Source: Clostridia bacterium (lineage in GTDB: Bacteria; Bacillota; Clostridia; Oscillospirales; CAG-272). From it: a DNA stretch of 64,000 nucleotides. A program made the translations under genes and the position numbers. The DNA is taken from contig JAFQOG010000009.1 of NCBI GenBank assembly GCA_017420755.1, positions 1 through 64,000 on the forward strand, in the 5' to 3' direction. Under the pieces are notes generated by a model. The model made no database searches, was not told the origin of the DNA, and was given only the letters and a program-made list of their open reading frames with translations. Of the stretch, positions 27,601 through 35,414 are shown one piece after another (within the stretch, counting starts at the first letter, position 1; each line of letters opens with the position of its first letter).

Positions 27601-28343
27601 AAGCTCCAAGTAGCGGTTCCGTATGCGCCAATATAAATGCCCTTGTCGTTTCCTTGCTCACCATTAAGGCAAACGTTTTCCTTCAAGCGACCCTCTTCTG
27701 AACCCAAAACAACCTCTTTATATTCATTGTCCTCGGTTTCGTAAACGTATTTACCATCGAGAAGACTGAATTGATTGTCGCCTTGTGGGTCAACAACGAA
27801 CTCAATTGTATCAACCAAAACATATGATGCATTAACGGTTTCTTTTGTGGTAGTTTTGTTGCCATCAACCGTTTTGTTCACTGTTTCAGTGATAGTGGCA
27901 GCTTTCTTTGCCTCGTCAATAACGATGCTGACCTTATTTTTGTAGATAGCACCATCAGCCTTAACCTCACACGATCCTTCATACTCACCACCGAGTGTGA
28001 TGTAAGAAGTTTTACCGAGCTTGGTAAGCTTATATTCGTTTCCGTTATAAACGAAAACATCAGCTACTCCATTAGCGACAGATGCTGTACCAAGCTCCTC
28101 GCCAAGCTGAGAGTAGAATGTCAATCTTCCAACAGATGTGTGCTTATTCAAAATGTTTTCTCTATACTCGTCGTATGAGAGTGCATTAAGAATAGCGCCA
28201 ATTTCAGAAGTTGACGGTTGAGAAGCATCGCTTCCCGTCGAGCCACCTGCTTTGCCCGATGCAAATACTGACAAGCCCATTGTCGGCACGAGCATCAAAA
28301 GACAAAGTAAAAACGCAAGTAGCTTTTTCGCTTTCTTTCTCAT
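24633..28343 (-). CDS. Multidomain extracellular solute-binding protein with CBM-like domains
   Basis: A 1236-residue protein, roughly three times a normal binding protein. The signal peptide ends near VFASG and has no lipobox cysteine. Two beta-sandwich, galactose-binding-like domains follow at about 205-390 (YIIEIRYAQAM, RIFYLNGEIPFAEAR, ENTISLEG) and about 418-560 (YYSIAVRYKQAL, KLYINGEVPFAEAA), each with the shared motif LNGE/INGE-PFAEA. A helical region spans about 565-700 and a hydrophobic segment about 706-724 (GFFQAIWFEIKLFFASFAG). A type-1 sugar-binding domain fills about 738-1236 (WVVTGRDQAQII, LPDTLSFSMMFYREDIF, AAWKFMKWYTG). GGAGG precedes the ATG by 7 bp. Ligand unknown; the extra domains suggest a polymeric or branched glycan. 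First gene of the operon. Confidence 0.88.
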   Translation of the reverse strand: MRKKAKKLLAFLLCLLMLVPTMGLSVFASGKAGGSTGSDASQPSTSEIGAILNALSYDEYRENILNKHTSVGRLTFYSQLGEELGTASVANGVADVFVYNGNEYKLTKLGKTSYITLGGEYEGSCEVKADGAIYKNKVSIVIDEAKKAATITETVNKTVDGNKTTTKETVNASYVLVDTIEFVVDPQGDNQFSLLDGKYVYETEDNEYKEVVLGSEEGRLKENVCLNGEQGNDKGIYIGAYGTATWSFYVPENMSGNYIIEIRYAQAMEDDIIEGDPKPTSNSIERIFYLNGEIPFAEARSLVLSKVWKYGYTYDSNDKPTFKNEKENGKGDDIRPSVDQDQSWVTYAISDSNGYEMYPFEFYIKPGENTISLEGQREGIIIQSIVLRPQDNLKSYSQYKKDMESLYGKVEDHRVSIDLDVIEAEGPENVSAVTMYPVYDRTSAITSGLTGKQSESAVKYNTAGKEQWQNVGEWMSYEITVPESGYYSIAVRYKQALLSGMYVSRKLYINGEVPFAEAANCRFPYTSSWQTCFLGDADTTFEFYFEKGKTYEIKLEATLGEMGSQIKQVSKSLTEINNAYLEILKLTGTDPDPNRSYGFTRVMPHVLESMLIEAQNLEGVYNYMVTENKAQDGGTGEGEKTATIKQVYQLLEKMATNESEIPANLATLKSQIGSLGTWINSAKTQPLQVDYYKLQSNADELPKADAGFFQAIWFEIKLFFASFAGNYNAMDSEGSTNGTGETIEVWVVTGRDQAQIIRNLIENKFTPETNINVNIKLISAGTLLPSIIAGVGPEVSLMEASTTIIDYALRNAIKPLNEYVNNDIRNGTNILDEFPEAAIEPLTLYNFGYDDVNGVLEKSNKYNWVEEDLYLWRDDETSSVNGKTVHYLVDHNNLDTPSDDANYGYNWKNSDGQTGIELYALPDTLSFSMMFYREDIFANLELEVPKTWDDMLAILPILQYNNMELGIQNDAYTFMYQSGNEAYSNNGMTINFDSKGVLNSFETMCNYYTQYSLPYTYDFANRFRTGEMPIGIASYTTCNQLAVFASELSGLWSFVKIPGQIVVDENGNEVLDKYGNIQINRNAMATVTGCVMIENGDSAEQKSRDAAAWKFMKWYTGNEFQADYSNGVVSIMGIAARPATANRIALEELPWTAKEKARILDQFNNLDAVPNHPGSYYLARYVNFAFLAAYNEGEDASDALLSYVTTINSEIERRRQEFGMLTFKDYKSLNKDGILN

Positions 28344-28409
28344 AAGAAATCCTCCATATTTGCTGTTCTAATCATTTGACTGATTTAGCGCTCATCAACC
28401 AAATGCTTG

Positions 28410-28427
28410 ATATACGTGTGCGTATAT
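28410..28427. promoter_or_regulatory. Operator-like inverted repeat in the importer leader
   Basis: ATATACG and CGTATAT are separated by TGTG, just downstream of the predicted transcription start of the importer operon. It resembles the palindromes at 1297-1316 and 3291-3304 in its alternation of TATACGCA elements. A repressor site is inferred. Confidence 0.5.
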
Positions 28428-28440
28428 ATTAGTATGTATA

Positions 28441-28469
28441 ATTTTAGCACACACGGAAATTAAAGTCAA
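28441..28469 (-). promoter_or_regulatory. Sigma-A promoter of the sugar-importer operon
   Basis: On the minus strand TTGACT (28464-28469), 17 bp, TAAAAT (28441-28446), about 100 bp upstream of the binding-protein ATG. Confidence 0.8.
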
Positions 28470-28653
28470 GTTGATATTTTCCACAATTTAGTCAAGCAAG
28501 GCTTACAATACGAAATTTTTGCGATTTTTCTCACATAATGACACGGAGCAAAAAAACTTATTTTCGACAATTTTCTACAAAAAAAGGCTTCTCAAATGCA
28601 ATGAATAATGGCTTTTTCATTTTTCAGTATAAATTTATATTATTTTCTACACA

Positions 28654-28670
28654 TTGTGCAATTTGCACAA
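28654..28670. promoter_or_regulatory. Inverted repeat TTGTGCA-ATT-TGCACAA
   Basis: Perfect 7-bp arms with a 3-bp spacer lie about 75 bp upstream of the ROK kinase -35. A half site TTGCACAA recurs at 28703-28710. This may be a regulator site for the kinase gene or for both directions. Confidence 0.45.
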
Positions 28671-28744
28671 AAAACGAGCCTATTTTTTGGCATATATAAA
28701 TATTGCACAAAAATATATTTTTTTGTTATTTTAGTGTAAAAAAC

Positions 28745-28773
28745 TTGACACCGTGAAAAAATAAGTCTATAAT
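28745..28773 (+). promoter_or_regulatory. Perfect consensus promoter of the ROK kinase gene
   Basis: TTGACA (28745-28750), 17 bp, TATAAT (28768-28773), about 40 bp before the ATG. Confidence 0.88.
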
Positions 28774-28813
28774 TGAAATGTACACATATTATCATTAAAA
28801 GGACGGTGTTTTT

Positions 28814-29773
28814 ATGTACTATTTAGGAATTGACCTCGGCGGAACCAATATCGCCGCCGGCATTGTCGACAAGGACTACAAAATTGTTAAGAAAAAGAGC
28901 GTACCAACGCTTGCGCACAGAGATGGAAAAGAAATTATTAAGGATATGGCAAGCCTATGTCTTTCTCTTCTCAAAGACTGTGGTCTCACAATAAACGACA
29001 TTGAATATGCAGGAATTGCTTCTCCTGGTACAGCAAACTCCGAAACCGGTATTGTTGAATACGCAAACAACCTACCATTTGTTAATTTTCCTATCGCTGA
29101 TCTATTAAAGGAATACACCGGCATTAAGAAGGTGTATATTGAAAATGATGCTAACGCTGCTGCAAAGGCTGAGGCTATTGCCGGTGTTGCTAAGGGAGCT
29201 AAGTATTCAGTTATGATCACCCTCGGCACTGGTCTTGGTGGCGGAATTGTTCTTGACGGTAAGGTTTATTCAGGCTTCAACTTTGCTGGCGCCGAGCTTG
29301 GTCACATCGTTATTGAAAAGGATGGCAAGCAATGTACATGTGGAAGACGTGGATGCTGGGAAACATATAGCTCTGCGACTGGTCTTACAAATATGACAAA
29401 GGAGCACGTTTTAAAAGCAAGAGCCGAAGGACGCAAAACTCTCATTGACGAATTGATTAACGGAAATATCGACAACTGCAACGCAAGAGTTGCCTTTACT
29501 GCTATGAAGCAGGGCGATGAGGTTGGCAAAGAGATTGTCGATGAATATATTTCATACCTTGCTTGTGGCATTGCAAATGTAATTAACATCTTCCAACCAA
29601 ATGTTCTTTCAATTGGTGGCGGAGTATGTAACGAAAAGGATTACCTGCTTGTTCCACTTAAGGAAGCTGTATTCAAAGAAACCTATACAAAAGGTGACAA
29701 TCAAACCGAAATCAAAATTGCCGAGCTTGGCAACGATGCCGGTATTGTTGGTGCCGCCGTTCTTGGACTATAA
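28814..29773 (+). CDS. ROK-family sugar kinase (glucokinase-like)
   Basis: A 319-residue protein with the ATP phosphate-binding motif LGIDLGGTNIAAG at the N-terminus, the sugar-binding segment ENDANAAAKAEA near residue 115, and the ROK zinc signature CTCGRRGCWE near residue 178. No N-terminal winged helix is present, so it is a kinase and not a ROK repressor. It probably phosphorylates glucose or a related hexose (N-acetylmannosamine and fructose kinases share the fold). Divergence from the importer operon suggests it acts on imported sugar. Confidence 0.9.
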   Translation: MYYLGIDLGGTNIAAGIVDKDYKIVKKKSVPTLAHRDGKEIIKDMASLCLSLLKDCGLTINDIEYAGIASPGTANSETGIVEYANNLPFVNFPIADLLKEYTGIKKVYIENDANAAAKAEAIAGVAKGAKYSVMITLGTGLGGGIVLDGKVYSGFNFAGAELGHIVIEKDGKQCTCGRRGCWETYSSATGLTNMTKEHVLKARAEGRKTLIDELINGNIDNCNARVAFTAMKQGDEVGKEIVDEYISYLACGIANVINIFQPNVLSIGGGVCNEKDYLLVPLKEAVFKETYTKGDNQTEIKIAELGNDAGIVGAAVLGL

Positions 29774-29781
29774 AAATCAAG

Positions 29782-29808
29782 CCCGCAGAGAAAAAGCATC
29801 TCTGCGGG
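29782..29808 (+). terminator. Hairpin between the ROK kinase gene and recG
   Basis: CCCGCAGAGA and TCTCTGCGGG form a strong 10-bp stem around AAAAGCA. The following run (TATTATTAATAA) is only weakly T-rich, so it may attenuate rather than end transcription into recG 30 bp on. Confidence 0.6.
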
Positions 29809-29837
29809 TATTATTAATAAAACGAAAGGAGACCCTG

Positions 29838-31973
29838 ATGGATTATCAAACCCCTGTCAAAAAGTTATATGGCGTTGGCGATAAAATTGAAAAAAGTCTA
29901 CACAGTGGTGGATTTTTCACCGTCAAGGACCTTCTCTATCATTTTCCACGCGCATATCAAAATAGAGCTGATACAAAAATGTTAGCTGATGAAGGCGCCT
30001 ATGGTGAGTATCATTCTTACATTTTAACAATAGCAAACGAGCCAAAAGCTGTAATGATAAAAAGAGGTATGAATCTTTTGAAATTTCGTGCCTTTGACGA
30101 AAGCGGTACAGTAAACATTACATACTTTAATCAAAACTATCTTAAGGATGTTTTTCATCAAGGTACGACTTTCAGATTTTGGGGTAAGGTTACTAAAGAA
30201 AAGCGCACCCTGTGTATGAGTTCGCCTGCTTATGAGCCGATTTTGCCAACTAAGCCACTTGATGCCTTGATCCCGGTTTACCCTTTATCATCTGGACTAA
30301 ATCAAAAGTTTTTATCAAAGCTAATTCGCGAAATTGTTTCTGAAATTCCCTCTTTTGTTGTGGATTTTCTTCCGAAAGAGGTTCGTGAAAAAAACAATCT
30401 TCCAACTCTTGCATACGCACTTGAAAATATCCACTTCCCAAAAAGCGAGGAATCGCTTGAAAAAGCAATCAGACGACTAACGTTTGACGAGCTATACCTT
30501 TTTGCTCTTGTTCTTTCAAGCATAAAGACAGTGCAGCAGGAAAGACAAGCCCCTCGATTTGATGACACTGACATCAGCGAGCTTTTGGCTCTCCTTCCAT
30601 ATACTCCGACAAACGCACAGATGAAAGCCATTTCAGAAATATCCCTTGACACGTGTCCAAAAAGCACTGATTTTTACATAAAACCAATGAACAGAATCGT
30701 TGTCGGAGATGTAGGAAGTGGTAAAACGCTTTGTGCAACAGCAGCAGCATATATCGCGTGTAAAAACGGTTACCAATGTGCTTTAATGGCACCAACCGAA
30801 ATCTTGGCAAACCAGCATTATGAATCACTCTATCCTATATTCAACTCGCTCGGAATCTCTTGCGAGTTGTTGACCGGAAGCACTGGCGCGAAGGACAAAA
30901 GAGCGACACTGGGTCGCTTAAAATCCGGAGAATGTCAATTCATCATTGGAACACACGCCTTAATCCAAGGCTCGGTGGAATTTAATAATTTAGCACTCGC
31001 AATAACCGACGAGCAACACCGATTTGGTGCAAATCAGCGTTCATCTCTATCCGACAAAGGACTTTTTGCACACACACTTGTTATGAGTGCTACACCAATA
31101 CCAAGAACACTATCGTTTATGATGTATGGTGACCTTGATATATCATTAATTGACGAAATGCCTCCTGGTAGAGAAAGAGTTTCAACCTATGTTGTTGACG
31201 AAACATACAGAGCTCGTCTTTATTCATTTATAAGAACGCAGGTTGAAAATGGCGGACAGGTTTATATTGTGTGTCCAAGCGTTGAAGACAAAAAGGACGA
31301 CATCGATAACGCCTCCGACTTTGATCCATTCTCTTTTTTGTTCGAGGAACATACTCCTCCGTTAAAATCCGCAGTTGATTACGCAAAAGAGCTTTCCGAA
31401 AACGTTTTCCCCGACCTACGTGTTGCATTTATCCACGGCAAGTTAAAGGGCAAGGAAAAGGATGCTATCATGTCCGAGTTTTCGTCCGGAAATATTGATA
31501 TTTTAGTTTCTACAACTGTTATTGAGGTTGGTGTTAACGTTCCAAACGCTTCTCTTATGATTGTTGAGAATGCAGAAAGGTTTGGTCTATCGCAGCTTCA
31601 CCAGCTTCGTGGTCGTGTAGGACGCGGTCAGCGTAAGTCATATTGTGTTTTGGTTTCTGATTCCAAGGGCGAAAATGCAAAAGAGCGCCTTTCAATTATG
31701 AAATCAACCTACGATGGATACACTATTGCAGAAAGAGATTTGCAAATGCGTGGACCCGGTGACTTTTTCTCCTCTGGAACAAGCGTTCGTCAATCCGGCC
31801 AGCTTGATTTAGGCATTGCCAAGTCATGTAGTGACACATTGCTTGTTCATGCCGCCTTTGAAAGTGCCAAATCGACCTTGGATAAGGACCCTTCTCTTGC
31901 GCTTGAGGAACACGCCTTACTCTCTTCTATGGTTGATAATATGTACAAATCAAAGAAAAATACTATTAACTAA
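29838..31973 (+). CDS. recG: ATP-dependent DNA helicase RecG
   Basis: A 711-residue helicase that drives fork reversal and branch migration. The start is the ATG at 29838, with AAAGGAG upstream; the frame stays open leftward into the kinase gene but that part is not conserved. The N-terminal wedge/OB domain begins VKKLYGVGDKIEKSL. Walker A GDVGSGKT is near residue 290, the DExH box is DEQH near 390, and motif VI is near 595 (QLHQLRGRVGRGQR). Length and motifs are complete. No terminator is seen after it. Confidence 0.95.
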   Translation: MDYQTPVKKLYGVGDKIEKSLHSGGFFTVKDLLYHFPRAYQNRADTKMLADEGAYGEYHSYILTIANEPKAVMIKRGMNLLKFRAFDESGTVNITYFNQNYLKDVFHQGTTFRFWGKVTKEKRTLCMSSPAYEPILPTKPLDALIPVYPLSSGLNQKFLSKLIREIVSEIPSFVVDFLPKEVREKNNLPTLAYALENIHFPKSEESLEKAIRRLTFDELYLFALVLSSIKTVQQERQAPRFDDTDISELLALLPYTPTNAQMKAISEISLDTCPKSTDFYIKPMNRIVVGDVGSGKTLCATAAAYIACKNGYQCALMAPTEILANQHYESLYPIFNSLGISCELLTGSTGAKDKRATLGRLKSGECQFIIGTHALIQGSVEFNNLALAITDEQHRFGANQRSSLSDKGLFAHTLVMSATPIPRTLSFMMYGDLDISLIDEMPPGRERVSTYVVDETYRARLYSFIRTQVENGGQVYIVCPSVEDKKDDIDNASDFDPFSFLFEEHTPPLKSAVDYAKELSENVFPDLRVAFIHGKLKGKEKDAIMSEFSSGNIDILVSTTVIEVGVNVPNASLMIVENAERFGLSQLHQLRGRVGRGQRKSYCVLVSDSKGENAKERLSIMKSTYDGYTIAERDLQMRGPGDFFSSGTSVRQSGQLDLGIAKSCSDTLLVHAAFESAKSTLDKDPSLALEEHALLSSMVDNMYKSKKNTIN

Positions 31974-32103
31974 TTTTTTTGACGTGTCTCTATGTTAGTG
32001 CCCATTGTACTTTTTAATATAAATTTCAACTATTACGCAATCTTTTATGTTATTTTTAGTATAATGTTTACATTAAATATTTTGTCTATTCGAGGTGAAT
32101 GAA

Positions 32104-32379
32104 ATGAACATTGGAGAGAAAATTCGTGCGGCAAGAGAGGACTTAGATCTTTCGCAAGAGGAAATTGCAAGACAAATCCCCATGAGCCAATCTGGTTATT
32201 CCAAAATCGAACGTAGTGTTCAAGAGCCCAACCTTACTCAATTACGTAGAATTTGTCAGATTTTAAATATAAGTGCAGACTTTTTGTTATCACTTGAATA
32301 TTTCAACACACTATCCGAAAACGATCTTGCACTTTTGTATGATATAAAAAATGCTATCAAAAAGCATCTTGGCAAATAA
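32104..32379 (+). CDS. Small XRE-family helix-turn-helix regulator
   Basis: A 91-residue protein. The start is the ATG at 32104, 8 bp after GAGG; a GTG nine bases earlier overlaps that site. The HTH occupies residues about 5-60 (IRAAREDLDLSQEEIARQ, MSQSGYSKIERSVQEPNLTQL), as in Cro/C1-type repressors. The remaining 30 residues are a short helical tail, so it has no ligand domain. It has an isolated TATAAT at 32060-32065 and a terminator of its own. Its target is unknown. Confidence 0.85.
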   Translation: MNIGEKIRAAREDLDLSQEEIARQIPMSQSGYSKIERSVQEPNLTQLRRICQILNISADFLLSLEYFNTLSENDLALLYDIKNAIKKHLGK

Positions 32380-32382
32380 GAT

Positions 32383-32412
32383 AAAAAGCAGGAATTTGAA
32401 TTCCTGCTTTTT
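32383..32412. terminator. Bidirectional terminator between the XRE gene and DUF1846 gene
   Basis: AAAAAGCAGGAA and TTCCTGCTTTTT form a 12-bp stem with loop TTTGAA. It ends both converging transcripts. Confidence 0.9.
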
Positions 32413-33897
32413 TTATCCGTGAAATAGCTTTTTTGTTTGGTAAACCGGCTCGCACGTTAAGTGAACTCCAAGCTTTCTAAATGTCGCAACATCAACCGGT
32501 GAAAGGATGACAGACGAGTGAAGCTCAGCATTTTTAAGCTCCTTAAGTGCATCCATTGCAATTTTTGCAGTTTCGCTGGTTGCGGCGGTTATTGCAAGTG
32601 CAATAAGTACCTCGTCAGTATGTAGTCTTGGGTTATGGTTCCCAAGATTTTCTATTTTAAGTCTTTGAACAGGCTCTAAAACATCGTGAGAAATTATATC
32701 AATCTCCTTGTCGATTCCGGCGATTGCCTTGATTGCATTAACCAAAACTGCGCTAGATGCCCCAAGCAATGATGATGTTTTTCCTGTTACAATTCTTCCG
32801 TCGCAAAGCTCGATCGCAGCCGCTGGTGCACCTGTTTGCTCTGCTCTATCAAGTGCTGCTTGGATGCATTTTCTTTGCTTAGCATTTATACTGCTTTGAT
32901 TCATAAGAAGCTTTATTTTGTTAATTTCTTCGTCACATTCGCATCCAATTCTTTGTTGACAAAGCGCGTGATAATATCTTCTTATTATTTCATTATTAGC
33001 GCTTTCTCTAACAGCCTCGTCATCAAAAATGCAATTTCCCGCCATATTTACGCCCATATCTGTTGGAGATTTATAAGGACAAACGCCCATTATTCCCTCA
33101 TACATTGCGCGCAAAACCGGGAAAATTTCAACGTCACGATTGTAGTTTACTGCTGTTGTTCCATATGCCTCAAGATGGAATGGGTCAATCATATTTATGT
33201 CGTTTAAGTCAGCTGTTGCTGCCTCGTAAGCAACGTTAACAGGGTGCGAAAGAGGAATATTCCAAATTGGGAAGGTTTCAAACTTTGCATATCCTGCGTT
33301 AATGCCCTTTTTGTAGTCATGGTAGATTTGTGAAAGGCAGGTTGCCATCTTTCCACTACCAGGACCCGGTGCTGTTACAACGACAAGTGAGCGCTCGGTT
33401 TCTATATATTCGTTGCGACCATATCCCTCATCACTGACAATATAATCAATATCGTATGGATAGTTGTTTATTGCATAGTGCTTATAAACCTTAATACCAA
33501 GGGATTCAAGCTTGTTTTTAAACTTTTCAACGCTTGATGTTGTGTCATATCTTGTAAGAACAACACTGCCAACATATAGTCCAAAGCCACGAAATGCATC
33601 TATAAGACGGAGAACATCAAGGTCATAGGTAATTCCGAGGTCTCCTCTTACCTTATTCTTTTCAATATCGGCAGAGTTAACAGCAATTATAATTTCTGCT
33701 TGATCCTTAAGTTCCGCAAGCATTCTGATTTTACTATCCGGCTCAAACCCCGGCAAAACGCGCGAAGCATGATAGTCATCAAAAAGCTTTCCACCAAATT
33801 CAAGATAAAGCTTTCCACCAAATTGGGAAATTCTTTCCTTGATTTTTTCGGATTGCAATTTCAAATATTTGTCATTGTCAAAACCAATTCTATACAT
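32413..33897 (-). CDS. DUF1846 (UPF0371) family protein
   Basis: A 494-residue protein of the normal family length. It starts MYRIGFDNDKYLKLQSEKI, contains GGKLFDDYHASRVLPGF near residue 35, and a nucleotide-binding-like loop APGPGSGKMATCLSQ near residue 180. The family is widespread in Firmicutes and has known structures, but its biochemical activity is not settled. It lies 13 bp downstream of the PPi-type phosphofructokinase gene in the same transcript. A link to sugar phosphate or nucleotide metabolism is therefore inferred. Confidence 0.88.
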   Translation of the reverse strand: MYRIGFDNDKYLKLQSEKIKERISQFGGKLYLEFGGKLFDDYHASRVLPGFEPDSKIRMLAELKDQAEIIIAVNSADIEKNKVRGDLGITYDLDVLRLIDAFRGFGLYVGSVVLTRYDTTSSVEKFKNKLESLGIKVYKHYAINNYPYDIDYIVSDEGYGRNEYIETERSLVVVTAPGPGSGKMATCLSQIYHDYKKGINAGYAKFETFPIWNIPLSHPVNVAYEAATADLNDINMIDPFHLEAYGTTAVNYNRDVEIFPVLRAMYEGIMGVCPYKSPTDMGVNMAGNCIFDDEAVRESANNEIIRRYYHALCQQRIGCECDEEINKIKLLMNQSSINAKQRKCIQAALDRAEQTGAPAAAIELCDGRIVTGKTSSLLGASSAVLVNAIKAIAGIDKEIDIISHDVLEPVQRLKIENLGNHNPRLHTDEVLIALAITAATSETAKIAMDALKELKNAELHSSVILSPVDVATFRKLGVHLTCEPVYQTKKLFHG

Positions 33898-33910
33898 ATC
33901 TCTACCCTTC

Positions 33911-35137
33911 TTATTTTAGTCGAATGTGCACAGGCACGCCGTTTTGGTATTTTATTTGCTTTTCTCCGATTATAAGTGGAGAAATATAGTCAACGCACTC
34001 TTTTGTCACATTGTTTCCTTCTTCATTAATATAGCTCTTGGGTACAAACTTAACCTTGTTTGCAACACTCGAAACAGGCACTGATGAAATTTCAATTTTG
34101 TAGCCACCCTCGTTTGAACGAACAAATGTGAGCATAATCCCAGTCTTTCCATCAAGAGCAAACGAAACAGCGCTTTCACCGATTAAAGCACTCTCATCAA
34201 TATCGGTTTTTGAAAGAATGTGTGATGAGCATCTTTGTAAAAGATTTAATTCAACCGAACGCACCTTGCAACCGATTTTTGCTTTCACAAGAGATTCTAA
34301 ATTTTTAGCTGTTCCTGCCAAATATCTATGGCCGAAAACATCAACCATACCATTTTGCTTGCTTGCACCAACATATTCTCCGTTTTCGTATCGAACACCT
34401 TCACTGACCACCACAACAACATTTGGGTGTGTTTCAAAGCATTTTTCAATGGACTCGATAAATTCGTTATCGTAGAATGGTCGCTCAGGTAAATAAATAA
34501 GGTCAGCACCCATGCCGTTATATTCCTTTGCCAAGGCAGCAGCGGCAGCCAACCAACCGGCATCTCTGCCCATCGCCTCAATAATAGTAACAGCCTTCAT
34601 TTTATAAACCGCACAATCTGTTGCAATTTCGGCAACCGCGGTTGCAATAAATTTAGCGGCAGAGCCAAAGCCAGGTGTATGGTCTGTACATGGCAAATCA
34701 TTATCAATAGTTTTTGGAATTCCGACAATTTTAATATCGTATCTTTTGCTCCTTGCATACTCGGATAGCTTATATACCGTATCCATTGAATCATTTCCTC
34801 CGATATAGAAGAAATATCTAATGTCAAGTTTCGAGAAGATTGCAAAGATTTTATCAAAAATGTCCTCGGGAGTGTCTAAGTTTGGCAATTTTTTTCTGCA
34901 TGAGCCAAGCGCACTCGCAGGAGTTGTTTCAAGTAAGGAGAGCTTTTCTTCATCCGAAAAAAGATACGAAAGATCCACAAATTCCTCGTTCAAAAGACCC
35001 TCTATGCCATTTTTCATGCCGTAAAGCTTGTTGATTTTGCCACTTTTCCCAGCACCTCTGATAACGCCAGACAATGTTGCGTTTATTGCAGATGTGGGTC
35101 CGCCCGACTGTCCAACAATTGCATTTCCCATAAGCAT
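33911..35137 (-). CDS. pfp: Phosphofructokinase, probably pyrophosphate-dependent
   Basis: A 408-residue enzyme. The start is the ATG at 35137, with GGAGG 8 bp upstream; an earlier in-frame start falls within the leader. The N-terminal motif is VGQSGGPTSAINA, followed by GGNDSMDT near residue 107 and PKTIDNDLPCTDHTPGFGS near residue 132. The Lys in PKTIDND, where ATP enzymes have Gly, and the residue after GG other than the ATP-type DG are marks of the PPi-dependent class. The enzyme would phosphorylate fructose 6-phosphate reversibly with PPi. A separate ATP-type gene is at 57233. It forms a two-gene operon with DUF1846. Confidence 0.85.
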   Translation of the reverse strand: MLMGNAIVGQSGGPTSAINATLSGVIRGAGKSGKINKLYGMKNGIEGLLNEEFVDLSYLFSDEEKLSLLETTPASALGSCRKKLPNLDTPEDIFDKIFAIFSKLDIRYFFYIGGNDSMDTVYKLSEYARSKRYDIKIVGIPKTIDNDLPCTDHTPGFGSAAKFIATAVAEIATDCAVYKMKAVTIIEAMGRDAGWLAAAAALAKEYNGMGADLIYLPERPFYDNEFIESIEKCFETHPNVVVVVSEGVRYENGEYVGASKQNGMVDVFGHRYLAGTAKNLESLVKAKIGCKVRSVELNLLQRCSSHILSKTDIDESALIGESAVSFALDGKTGIMLTFVRSNEGGYKIEISSVPVSSVANKVKFVPKSYINEEGNNVTKECVDYISPLIIGEKQIKYQNGVPVHIRLK

Positions 35138-35175
35138 AGCAGTCTCCTCCTTTAAAACATAAATTAACAATAATT

Positions 35176-35204
35176 AGTATACCATAAAATGATGTAAAAG
35201 TCAA
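35176..35204 (-). promoter_or_regulatory. Promoter of the pfp-DUF1846 operon
   Basis: On the minus strand TTGACT (35199-35204), 17 bp, TATACT (35176-35181), with extended -10 TGG. Confidence 0.78.
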
Positions 35205-35249
35205 ACAAAAACCTGCTGATTTTCTTAATATTTTTGCCATTTTTTTGTT

Positions 35250-35356
35250 TTTTCACGATTTTTTGGTTTTCAAAGTCGATTTCAGTCTATTTTGTTCATT
35301 TTTCACAAATTTTTTTGATATTTTTTATATTTTCTATTTATTTTCACGATTTTTTG
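35250..35356. repeat. Two copies of a 16-bp direct repeat upstream of hpf
   Basis: TTTTCACGATTTTTTG occurs at 35250-35265 and again at 35341-35356, 91 bp apart, in an intergenic stretch that is otherwise T-rich. The second copy abuts a TATAAT at 35360-35365, presumably the -10 for hpf, so it lies where a regulator would overlap the promoter. Confidence 0.6.
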
Positions 35357-35414
35357 TGCTATAATAATATCAACAGAACACAAGTTCTGAAATCCATAGC
35401 AAAGAGGTGTTCAT

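Larger units (their letters stand above)
28344..28813. other. 470-bp divergent control region without genes
   Basis: This AT-rich region separates the leftward importer operon from the rightward ROK kinase gene. It holds one promoter in each direction, an operator-like inverted repeat next to each, and no credible reading frame or structured RNA that I can recognise. The middle (about 28470-28650) shows only poly-A/T tracts. Confidence 0.7.

Noticed and set aside
28470..28650. Small RNA or short gene in the importer/ROK control region
   Set aside because: Only A/T tracts are visible; no promoter-terminator pair or reading frame with a ribosome binding site was found.
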